Positions 42,620-49,978 of a DNA stretch of 49,978 bases are shown one piece after another. This DNA comes from Paracoccus denitrificans (GTDB taxonomy: Bacteria; Pseudomonadota; Alphaproteobacteria; Rhodobacterales; Rhodobacteraceae): NCBI GenBank assembly GCA_003240735.1, contig QFNE01000021.1:1-49978 (forward strand), written 5' to 3'. Below the pieces are notes generated by a model. It did no database searches and was not told the DNA's origin. It saw only the letters and a program-made list of their open reading frames with translations. Within the stretch, counting starts at the first letter, position 1, and each line of letters opens with the position of its first letter. The translations under genes were made by a program, and so were the position numbers.

Positions 42620-44577
42620 CAGCGGCCACCCTTCCGCGTGCGAAGCGCGGCACTCGCGGTCGGCTTCAGGAAGGACGAACCGGAGGTGGACCATCCCTGG
42701 AGTAGCTTCTCGAAGCGCGCAACGGCGTCGGAATCCTTGACGACGCCCTCCCAACCTGACGCGGGCCACGGCCCGCACCGATCGGCCGGCAAGGCTTCGA
42801 GCAGATCGAGAAGATTGGCTTGAAGCGTCGGGTGCGCGCGAACCAGCACCGCGAGTCCGTCGATGCCGGGCGGCACGGTATCGAAGGCGTCACCGCCCAT
42901 GACGCGTCCGCGCAGCTCCTCGAATACCTGGGCAGCCTCGGCCGGAACGAGCTGCTTTAGTTCGCCTTCGAACGCTTGGACGGCGAGTTTCGGGCCAAGC
43001 AGTTTTTCGACTACAGCGGCGAGACGCCCGAGGACGGAGGCGGCACCGAAGTAGTCCTTCCGATCCTTGGTCACGAACAGATAGGGGCGCAGATCGACGT
43101 CGGCCAAGGCCGGTGACAGCCGCGCCCAAGCCCGAATCGCGTCGGCTGCCTTCCATTCCGTCAGGATGGCGCTGTCCTTGGAGTCCGGCACGGCGGTCGG
43201 CTTGGCGTCATCGGTGGAACTGATTTTCGGCCCGGTCCGCTTCGCTTTGGGTGCTGGCTTCTCCTCCGATGCGGCGGTTTCAAGCGCTGCCAAATCTACG
43301 CAGCGGCCGTCCGGATCGCGGGCGGCGGCGCTGGCGATCTGATCGAACAATCTGGAGAGGAAACGTTCTGCCAGCATGAGCTTCGCGAGGACGGGCAGCT
43401 TCACCTCATCTCCAAAACCGCGGGCGAGCGCGGTCTGATGGCGCAGCAGCAGGGTGTTCAGGAAGCGCTTGATCTGCCGCGGATTGCCCTGAGTGCCGCT
43501 GGCCAGGATCGGACCAATCTGGTCGCTCAGGGTGAGCGCATTCTGGACCTGGCCGGCTTTGTCACCCAAGGCGGTCTTGACGGTCTGCGCGTCGAGCCCG
43601 GCCGTCTTCCAGGGCCGTTTGAGCAATTCACGCGCGACGGCGATGAGCGCCGAGTAAGCGGGATCGTCCTCTCCCAACTCGGCGCCGATGAGCAACAGGG
43701 TGACGTAGATGCGGGTTTCGGTCTCGCCCAAGGCCGGAATTCGGAACGGGATCTGGATCAGCTTTTCGAGATAGTTGCGTGCATAGTCACGGGGGCCGGT
43801 CGTGTCCGGAAGCTCGGGGAAATGCTTGCGCACCGAATATTCGATCATCGCCTCGTCGGCTGCGACGATGAACGCGGTGCGAGCGGTAAAGACGAACAGT
43901 CGGACGGCTTCGAGCGTCTCGATTGCCGTGTCTGGCAGGCAGCGGTCAAGATCGTCGATGAGTACGATCAATTGCTTGATACCTGCCTGCTTGAGCAGAT
44001 CGTCAAAAGCCTTCCGGAAGGCTTCGATCTCCTCCGGGACATTCTTCGACTCTCCGGGTTTCAGCAGACCCTGCACACCATCGATCGCTTTGTCGTAATT
44101 CTCCTGCGTAGCGAGTTTCGAGGGATCGGAGAAGATTCCCTTCAAGGTGCCCACCACCGCGCCGATCTGATCGGCTGTGGGAATGCCGGTGAACGCGGTG
44201 AAAGCGAGACCGCCCCCGTGCCGCGCGATCTTCAGCCAGTCGATCCGCCGGAAGATGTCCTTCACGGCCACGCCGGCCTGGGTGAGCATCGGCCGCTTTT
44301 CGATAAGCCCGGTAACGATGCCCTCGATCAGCGCGATCTTGGCGTCTTCGAACCCTTGGAAACGCCAACCGTTAAATTTGATGCAGAGCACATCCTCATC
44401 AGAACTGAGGCCGTTCTCTATCATCTCCAGGATGCTGGATTTGCCCGCGCCCCAGTCGCCGTGAACCCCGATCGTTACGGCACGCTCGGGCTTCTCGCGC
44501 AGGAGCTCGATAATGGTCTTTGCGATCGCCTCGTTGTTGAGGAGATCGACCTTTGTCTCATTATCAGTGAGAATCAT
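42619..44577 (-). CDS. qatA: QatA, KAP-family P-loop NTPase of the Qat system
   Basis: 652 residues. KAP NTPase: Walker A GVHGDWGAGKSSIL (residues 37-50), CIKFNGWRFQGFED, Walker B LIVLIDDLDRCLP (203-214), then RQIKRFLNTLLL. The region between Walker A and B (residues 95-140) contains hydrophobic helices that suit the KAP membrane insertion. First gene of the qat operon; its promoter should be in 44578-44660. Likely the sensor/driver of the system at the membrane. Confidence 0.94.
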   Translation of the reverse strand: MILTDNETKVDLLNNEAIAKTIIELLREKPERAVTIGVHGDWGAGKSSILEMIENGLSSDEDVLCIKFNGWRFQGFEDAKIALIEGIVTGLIEKRPMLTQAGVAVKDIFRRIDWLKIARHGGGLAFTAFTGIPTADQIGAVVGTLKGIFSDPSKLATQENYDKAIDGVQGLLKPGESKNVPEEIEAFRKAFDDLLKQAGIKQLIVLIDDLDRCLPDTAIETLEAVRLFVFTARTAFIVAADEAMIEYSVRKHFPELPDTTGPRDYARNYLEKLIQIPFRIPALGETETRIYVTLLLIGAELGEDDPAYSALIAVARELLKRPWKTAGLDAQTVKTALGDKAGQVQNALTLSDQIGPILASGTQGNPRQIKRFLNTLLLRHQTALARGFGDEVKLPVLAKLMLAERFLSRLFDQIASAAARDPDGRCVDLAALETAASEEKPAPKAKRTGPKISSTDDAKPTAVPDSKDSAILTEWKAADAIRAWARLSPALADVDLRPYLFVTKDRKDYFGAASVLGRLAAVVEKLLGPKLAVQAFEGELKQLVPAEAAQVFEELRGRVMGGDAFDTVPPGIDGLAVLVRAHPTLQANLLDLLEALPADRCGPWPASGWEGVVKDSDAVARFEKLLQGWSTSGSSFLKPTASAALRTRKGGR

Positions 44578-44806
44578 CCGCCCCGATTCCTCCCCGCGAT
44601 TCGCAGCGGTTGTATAGTAAGTCCCGCACGCAATACTGCCGGAATATTCAGGGGATCGCTATGTGTTATGCAATGGAATCACGCTCGGGTCGCGAATAGC
44701 TTTTGCGCTTCAGGCAGGGGTGTCGCTTTCGGGAATGCCTCCAGCCGGTTCGACCAGATGCTCAACCAGGCGGCGGGCGCTACCGGACAGGCTGGCCTGG
44801 TCACGG

Positions 44807-45145
44807 ATGCAGCGGCTGCGCGTGATCGGCGGCGTCGTCCTGACTACTGCGCTCAACTTCGTCGTCACCGCCAACGGCGTGCCCGCCTTGTACACGCCGC
44901 TCGCCCAAACACTGGCGGATGGCTCAGGCCTGCCTCTTTTGACGGTGCTGATGGCGCAAATCATCGGGTACGCGACGCCTCTCTTGCCGTACCAGGCATC
45001 GCCCATCGTCGTCGCTATTGGCATGGGCAAAGTGCCGGCCCGCGACGGAATCATCCTGTGTCTGACGCTGGCCGCCCTGACGTTCGCTGTGCTCGCGCCC
45101 CTCGACTGCTTGTGGTTTCGAATGCTCGGGCTGATGCATGGATAG
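44807..45145 (+). pseudogene. C-terminal remnant of an SLC13-type anion transporter
   Basis: About 112 residues (VLTTALNFVVTANGVPALYT, LPLLTVLMAQIIGYATPLLP, YQASPIVVAIGMGKVPARDG, LCLTLAALTFAVLAPLDCLW) match the last three helices of SLC13/DASS sodium-anion symporters, which are normally 400-600 residues. The frame is open back to 44663 but the upstream 48 residues do not look like transporter, so the 5' part has been lost. It lies between two defence units and marks an old recombination end. Confidence 0.75.
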
Positions 45146-45606
45146 TCGCGGGTCGTCGATCCAAAGGTCGACACCCCCGGACGTCGCCTCGCAGATATTG
45201 CACCTCGCACATTCCCACGAAATTAGTCGTGGTTTAGAGTGCTATAGCGTAGACGTAGTGCTCATCATCGTCGGGCGCGGCCCGCCAAATACCGCCGATT
45301 ACCGCACAAATTGGTCAGTTATCTGTTTGATTATCAAATAGATAGCCCTGTATTGAGTGTTCAATCTGCTTACAGGGGTTCTCGCATACCCTGCCAGTCA
45401 CATGCCCCTTCGCAATACCCGCCGATAGCACGCGATGGCGTGAACAGCGGCTCGCTCATTGGGTTCGTCCCCAACAAGACAACTCAGTGCCTATCAAGCG
45501 TAGTGCTTCCCCTCCAAGGCCGATACTAAGTCGCATTCCATCTGGTCGTGGGTCTTGGTTTATCCGGCCATTGGCCGTACATTATCCTCTAATTTTGGAG
45601 GCGACT
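45146..45606. other. Intergenic region before the toxin-antitoxin pair
   Basis: 461 bases without a gene I can support; noticeably AT-richer than the surroundings from 45290 to 45370. It ends in the toxin-antitoxin promoter, a perfect 13-bp palindrome CGGCCATTGGCCG (45565-45577) and the GGAGG site of the antitoxin. The first part may be decayed flanking DNA of the transporter remnant. Confidence 0.5.
45565..45577. promoter_or_regulatory. Palindromic operator of the DUF1778/GNAT module
   Basis: CGGCCA-T-TGGCCG, 30 bases before the antitoxin start and overlapping the probable promoter (TTATCC-type -10 at about 45583). RHH antitoxins of this family repress their own promoter by binding such palindromes. 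Confidence 0.55.
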
Positions 45607-45909
45607 ATGGCTGAAGCAGCAAAAGGACCCACATCTGGTCGTGTTCGAGGCGAGCGCCTTGAGACACGCGTAACCGCTGACCAGAAGCGCCTGATCGAAC
45701 ACGCCGCAGCCTTGCAGGGCCGCTCGGTGACGGATTTCGTTCTGTCGAGCCTTCAGGATGCGGCGCGGCGCGCCATCGACGAATATCAGCGTTTGGAGCT
45801 TTCGGTGCGGGACAGCCAGGCCTTTGTGCAGGCCCTGATCGAACCGCAGCCCGTCAACGAAAGGCTGAGTGATACGGTTCGCCGTTATCGTGAGAGAACA
45901 GGCGTCTAA
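45607..45909 (+). CDS. DUF1778 (TacA-type) RHH antitoxin
   Basis: 100 residues from ATG at 45607, with GGAGG 5 bases before; the longer frame to 45487 is not needed. RHH core ERLETRVTADQKRLIEHAAA, LQGRSVTDFVLSSLQDAARR, then a C-terminal toxin-neutralising tail (SQAFVQALIEPQPVNERL, RRYRERTGV). Three bases separate it from the toxin gene. Confidence 0.92.
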   Translation: MAEAAKGPTSGRVRGERLETRVTADQKRLIEHAAALQGRSVTDFVLSSLQDAARRAIDEYQRLELSVRDSQAFVQALIEPQPVNERLSDTVRRYRERTGV

Positions 45910-45912
45910 CGC

Positions 45913-46422
45913 GTGGGAGAGGCGGATGACATCCTTCGGGTCGAGCTTCTCGGCCCGCAACATGACCGCTCAGGTTTCGCGAGTGGTGTGGAACCACTCG
46001 ACCGATATTTTCAGACGCAGGCTGGACAGGACGCTAGAAAGAAGATGGCAGCGCCGTTCGTCCTTGTGCTGAAGGACGGCAGCATTGCCGGGTATTATAC
46101 GCTCTCGTCGACGGCGGTGCGGCTTCCTGAACTGCCGGAGGCCGCTGTCCGAAAGCTGCCACGCTACCCCCTGATCCCGGCGACCTTGTTGGGGCGTCTT
46201 GCTGTAGATCAGCGTTGCCAAGGAAAAGGATACGGCCGCTTTCTTCTCGCGGATGCGCTCTATCGGGCTGTGCGTAGCGAGATCGCGTCCTTTGCGGTGG
46301 TCGTGGACGCCAAGGATGAGAGCGCTAAACACTTCTATGAGCGTGAGAGCTTTTTACCGTTTCCGGATCAGCCGATGAAATTGTTTCGGCCGATGGCGGA
46401 TATTGAAGCATTGTTCAAATGA
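45913..46422 (+). CDS. GNAT (TacT-type) acetyltransferase toxin
   Basis: 169 residues from GTG at 45913; no ATG lies near. GNAT fold: LGPQHDRSGFASGVEPLDRY, VLKDGSIAGYYTLSSTAV, LLGRLAVDQRCQGKGYGRFL (acetyl-CoA pyrophosphate loop QRCQGKGYG), FAVVVDAKDESAKHFYERE and a final FLPFPDQPMKLF. TacT-type toxins acetylate the amino group of charged tRNAs and stop translation. Coupled with the antitoxin before it. Confidence 0.92.
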   Translation: MGEADDILRVELLGPQHDRSGFASGVEPLDRYFQTQAGQDARKKMAAPFVLVLKDGSIAGYYTLSSTAVRLPELPEAAVRKLPRYPLIPATLLGRLAVDQRCQGKGYGRFLLADALYRAVRSEIASFAVVVDAKDESAKHFYERESFLPFPDQPMKLFRPMADIEALFK

Positions 46423-46603
46423 GCGCTACAGCTTGCTAAAGAGATTTCGAAGTGACCCGAAGATTATCGTGCCAGCCAGCGGCTTCTCAAACAACGCAAG
46501 CAGAGGTTACTTCGGTTATGAGCGGGACAACAACGAGCGTTGAACAGCAGCAAGCGGTGTGGTCAGCATGGAAATGGCCCGTCTAAGGGTCCGGAGGGGT
46601 GGA

Positions 46604-48691
46604 ATGGCCGGCGAGGAGCACGTATCCGTTGCGGTAAGAGATGATTTCGTCGCCCGACAGACCAAGGCGAAGCCGGTGCCTGCTCTTGCGGAGCTGTTGT
46701 GGAACAGCCTTGACGGAGATGCCACTGAGGTATCGGTCGAGTTCGCGCACGACGATCTTGCAGGCGGGATGTCGAAAATCGTCGTCTATGATAATGGCGA
46801 CGGATTCTCCCGCGGTGATGCCCGTGCTCTGTTCGGCAATCTCGGCGGCTCTTGGAAGCGCCACATCCGACAGACAAAGCGGAATCACCGCCTGATCCAC
46901 GGTCAGGAAGGGCGCGGGCGTTACAAGGCATTCGCTCTCGGGCAGTCCGTCACTTGGAAGGTATGCTATGATGAGCCGTCCGGAAGAAAGGCGTTCGAAG
47001 TCCGGCTCTTGGAAGCCGATCTCACTGACGTCATTATTAGCGAAGAAGTGCCAGCGCCCGAACGTTCCACAGGCGTCATCGTCGAAATTAATGACCTCCG
47101 GCGTGATTTTAGAACCTTCGAGAGCGAAGACGGCATTCAGGATCTGAATGAGATTTTCGCGCTCTATCTGATGAACTATCGAAGCGTCTCGATCTCCGTC
47201 GCCGGCCAAAGGCTGGACCCCGAGAAGGTGATCGCCAGCCATCACAAAATGCCACTGCCACCGATCGAAAAAGATGACGGCGTGCTTCACGATGTCGAGC
47301 TTGAGGTTATCGAATGGCGGACAGATGCACGGCGCATCCTCTATCTCTGCTCCGCAAGCGGCTTTCCATTCGATCAGGTCGAGACGCGCTTCCATATTCC
47401 CGGCTTCTCTTTCTCCGCATATCTGAAATCCAGCTACGTCGATGAATTGCACAACGAGGAACGTGTTGCGCTCTCGGAGATGGACCCCTTACTGAGCGCG
47501 GCCGTGGAAAATGCCCGCACCTCGATCAAGGACTATTTTCGTGAAAAATCGGCGGAAAAGGCCCGGTCTCTGGTAGATGAGTGGATTGCCGAGGACGTTT
47601 ATCCCTATCGGGGTGTGCCCCAAAACGCGGTCGAAAAGGTCGAGCGACAGGTTTTCGATATCGTGGCGGTTCAGGTTCAGGAACTCGCACCCGATCTTGG
47701 TGTCAGCTCAGCAAAGGCCAAAGCGCTGCACCTACGTATGTTGCGCAACGCAATTGAACGCGGACCGGAGGAGTTGCAGCTCATCCTGAAGGAAGTGCTG
47801 GACCTTCCGGCGCGCAAGCAGAAAGAACTTGCGAACCTACTCCAGGAAACGACGCTGTCAGCGATCATCACCGCCGCTAAGACCGTTGCCGATCGGCTGA
47901 AATTTATATCCGCGCTAGAGTCGATTGTCTTTGATCCCGAAACCAAAGGTCGCTTGAAGGAGCGCACCCAGCTTCACAAAATCCTTGCCGAAAACACCTG
48001 GGTATTTGGCGAAGAGTATAACCTGTGGGTGAGCGACAAGGATCTTCGTCGCGTCCTCGAAAAGCATCGGGACCATCTCGATCCGAATATCTCGATTGAT
48101 GAGCCCGTGAAAGTGATTGGCAAAGCGCGCGGCATCATTGACCTGATGTTCTCTCGCTCAACGCGACGGCATCGCGCCAACGACATCGAGCACATGATCG
48201 TCGAACTTAAGGCGCCGAAGGTGAAGATCGGCGCTGACGAAATCACGCAAGCAAAAAAATATGCAATCGCCGTCACATCAGACGAACGGTTTTCGACCGT
48301 CGACGGTGTGCGCTGGCACTTTTGGCTGGTCTCCAACGCCTATGACGACTTCGCAAAGCATGAGATGGAAAGTGGTCCGGATCGCGAGCGCCGCCTGATC
48401 GCACGGGGGCCACGACATATCGTCGGCATCAAGACGTGGGGCGAATTCATCGAGGAAAATCGGGCTCGGCTTCAGTTCTTCCAAGAGCACTTGCAGCACT
48501 CCGCTGACGAGGGCACCGCGATCAAGTATTTGCAAGAAAAGCACAGCCAATTTTTGGAAGGCGTCATCGTCGAAGACGCCGAAGACGATAGTGACGAGCA
48601 GCCGGAGGCTTTGGCATCGGCAGCGGCTAAACATGCACACCTGCCCCCCTCCGAAGGAAGCGTTGGCGCTGTGGCTGGAGGCCAGCCCTAA
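46604..48691 (+). CDS. GHKL ATPase fused to a Shedu-like PD-(D/E)XK nuclease
   Basis: 695 residues. ATG at 46604 is chosen for GGAGG 6 bases before it; an in-frame GTG/ATG lie upstream (46559-46574) without a site. N-terminal GHKL fold: N box ELLWNSLDGDA (Glu30, Asn34), DNGDG (63-67) and HGQEGRGRYKAFALG (99-113), the MutL/Hsp90 ATP lid. A helical middle follows. The C-terminal nuclease core resembles Shedu SduA (DUF4263): TQLHKILAENTWVFGEEYNL, Asp513 in IIDLMF, Glu534-Leu-Lys536 in MIVELKAPKV and Gln549 in ITQAKKYAIAV. All catalytic residues are present. Probably ATP-gated DNA cleavage in phage defence; the fusion's function is inferred. Confidence 0.85.
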   Translation: MAGEEHVSVAVRDDFVARQTKAKPVPALAELLWNSLDGDATEVSVEFAHDDLAGGMSKIVVYDNGDGFSRGDARALFGNLGGSWKRHIRQTKRNHRLIHGQEGRGRYKAFALGQSVTWKVCYDEPSGRKAFEVRLLEADLTDVIISEEVPAPERSTGVIVEINDLRRDFRTFESEDGIQDLNEIFALYLMNYRSVSISVAGQRLDPEKVIASHHKMPLPPIEKDDGVLHDVELEVIEWRTDARRILYLCSASGFPFDQVETRFHIPGFSFSAYLKSSYVDELHNEERVALSEMDPLLSAAVENARTSIKDYFREKSAEKARSLVDEWIAEDVYPYRGVPQNAVEKVERQVFDIVAVQVQELAPDLGVSSAKAKALHLRMLRNAIERGPEELQLILKEVLDLPARKQKELANLLQETTLSAIITAAKTVADRLKFISALESIVFDPETKGRLKERTQLHKILAENTWVFGEEYNLWVSDKDLRRVLEKHRDHLDPNISIDEPVKVIGKARGIIDLMFSRSTRRHRANDIEHMIVELKAPKVKIGADEITQAKKYAIAVTSDERFSTVDGVRWHFWLVSNAYDDFAKHEMESGPDRERRLIARGPRHIVGIKTWGEFIEENRARLQFFQEHLQHSADEGTAIKYLQEKHSQFLEGVIVEDAEDDSDEQPEALASAAAKHAHLPPSEGSVGAVAGGQP

Positions 48692-48773
48692 ATCGGCGGA
48701 AGCGTGGAGACCAGAATGGTGCGAACAACATATGAAGATGTGAATAATAAATTGAACCCTTGGGGGACATGGG

Positions 48774-49978
48774 GTGGTAGAACACGCTAAAAACTATCGC
48801 GTGCTGTTTGTAAGCGAACAAAACCTTTTGCACACGATCGAATCCGGAACGATTGCAATCGCGCCCAGCTCAGATAGCTGGAATGACTTTGGCGAGCGTA
48901 TTCTCATAGAGGTGGTGATCCAGCCAAGACGTAATGCGGAATTCAGTAATGAGCGCTTAGCGTTCCGCGGATTTTTCGGTTTTCTCGATAAGCAGGGCGA
49001 CAAGTCCGACACGCAGCAACTGCGCGAGCTTGTTAATCGGGATTCGACGCCGATCTCGGACGAAAAGGTGCCGGACTATTTCACGATGCTGCCCGACATG
49101 GAGAGTTATCGGCGAATCGTCGGCCAGCTTGGACCGGACGAAGCGCGCATCGTGTTGCGGGCGATTAACGACATGGTCGAGGTGGACGACCGGCCCGCTG
49201 GCAGACCTTGGCTAAGGGCGGCCCGAGCGAGCCGCATCTTCCTCAACGCATTCCTGCGCCAAAGCGAGCCCTATTTCGCCTGGAAGAATGCGGCGCCAAT
49301 CCTGCGCGGCATAGAATATGAGGAGCTTGACCGGATTTCCAAGGGCTTGCGCATCCAGTTCCAGCTAGCAGGGCGACCCAACGCGCATGATCTCAAATTC
49401 CGTTTCGCGCATGGTGACAAGGTGCTGCCCCAACGCTTTGCGATCGTGATCGGCAAGAATGGCGTCGGCAAGAGCCAGACACTGGCGCAGATCGTCGATG
49501 GTGCGTTGCTAGGCAAATCAAAGCTGACCGATCTCGACGGTGATCGCCCAGTGTTCAATCGGATTCTCGGCTTCTATCCATCCGCCTCGATATCGTCGGT
49601 GTTTCCGAGCGACCGCCGCAAGCGCGCGCGTTTCTGGTATCGACGCTTTTCGATGGTGAGCGGGCGGTCGCGGCAAACTACTAGTGACCTCATCATTCAA
49701 CTCGCGCGCAGCGTAGAGGGCATTGCCGGGCAGAGCCGCTATGAGATTTTCCTGAAAGCGATCAGCGCGATCGAGGGTTATAGAGAACTGGTATTGCGCG
49801 CTAAGGCTGGTGACCGCGGCCCGGTATCCATTATCCACCTAAACCGCGGCGGAGAACAGGAGAAGGTTGAGCGCTATGCCTCGATCAACATAAGTGCCGA
49901 ACCGGTCCGCATGATCGAGGGCAAGACCTATCCGCTCAGTAGCGGGGAACTCAGCTTCCTGCGCTTTGCTGCGCTGGC
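48774..49978 (+). CDS. ABC/AAA15-type ATPase (C-terminus outside window)
   Basis: Partial, 401 residues visible. GTG at 48774 is the only start after a stop at 48753-48755, with GGGGGAC just before; no ATG is near. A 225-residue N-terminal domain of unknown type precedes Walker A VIGKNGVGKSQTL (about 225-237), a DNA-repair-like ATPase head, and an ABC signature LSSGELSFLRFAAL near 388 at the window edge. The position of Walker A is unusually late compared with SMC/RecF proteins. Lies 82 bases after the GHKL-nuclease gene on the same strand, so a two-gene defence unit is likely. Confidence 0.8.
   Translation, partial: MVEHAKNYRVLFVSEQNLLHTIESGTIAIAPSSDSWNDFGERILIEVVIQPRRNAEFSNERLAFRGFFGFLDKQGDKSDTQQLRELVNRDSTPISDEKVPDYFTMLPDMESYRRIVGQLGPDEARIVLRAINDMVEVDDRPAGRPWLRAARASRIFLNAFLRQSEPYFAWKNAAPILRGIEYEELDRISKGLRIQFQLAGRPNAHDLKFRFAHGDKVLPQRFAIVIGKNGVGKSQTLAQIVDGALLGKSKLTDLDGDRPVFNRILGFYPSASISSVFPSDRRKRARFWYRRFSMVSGRSRQTTSDLIIQLARSVEGIAGQSRYEIFLKAISAIEGYRELVLRAKAGDRGPVSIIHLNRGGEQEKVERYASINISAEPVRMIEGKTYPLSSGELSFLRFAAL

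Noticed and set aside
44663..44806. N-terminal extension of the transporter fragment as a real gene start
   Set aside because: The 48 residues have no hydrophobic or SLC13-like character, so this is chance open frame before a truncated gene.
43438..45237. 599-codon plus-strand open frame opposite qatA
   Set aside because: Antisense shadow of qatA that runs on into the transporter remnant; no recognisable domain.

Overview
The window looks like one end-to-mid portion of an integrative and conjugative element (ICE) of an alphaproteobacterium, most plausibly a sphingomonad. The evidence is a high-GC sequence, the complete alphaproteobacterial order traG-copG-trbBCDEJ(K-alt)LFGI, a DUF3363 relaxase, and a repA/parA/DUF2840/traF backbone. 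The host assignment is inference from gene content; no rRNA, tRNA or integrase lies in the window.

Layout. 1-11717 (minus strand): mating-pair formation genes from trbI (cut by the window start) back to trbB, then a CopG-type regulator and the coupling protein TraG. 11835-12554: a divergent pair, a small DUF2285 protein (QseM-like antiactivator) and an XRE/C-protein-like repressor (QseC-like), with two tandem 14-bp palindromes between them. 12546-15523: a small metabolic/regulatory cargo (LysR, quinone oxidoreductase, LysR). 15633-22606 (minus): the DNA-processing operon, headed by an excisionase-like HTH gene, then repA with iteron-like repeats in its 3' end, parA, a small RHH protein, DUF2840, traF peptidase, DUF736, lytic transglycosylase and relaxase, with a candidate oriT just upstream of the relaxase. 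22857-24092: ridA and a divergent WYL regulator around a perfect palindrome. 24173-24965: a DUF6499/DUF2285 gene split in two frames by a UUU-C slip site, matching the programmed +1 frameshift of FseA from ICEMlSymR7A. 25274-31201: typical ICE backbone genes (DUF932, DUF736, membrane protein, large ParB), with two small genes between them and two copies of a long leader.

31735-49978 is a defence island. A plus-strand operon holds a DUF4143 ATPase, Hachiman (hamA, hamB), then an unrecognised gene, a PIN protein and a HEPN protein. A convergent minus-strand operon is a complete qatABCD system. After a transporter remnant come a DUF1778/GNAT toxin-antitoxin pair, a GHKL ATPase fused to a Shedu-like PD-(D/E)XK nuclease, and an ABC-type ATPase cut by the window end.

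How it works together (inference): the XRE protein sets the level of the DUF2285 antiactivator, which should restrain FseA; FseA, made only by frameshifting, should activate the excisionase-headed operon, coupling excision, copy maintenance and relaxase production; TraG and Trb then export the DNA, while the island protects the host. The items most worth following up are the frameshifted activator, the unknown-PIN-HEPN trio, and the GHKL-nuclease/ABC pair.
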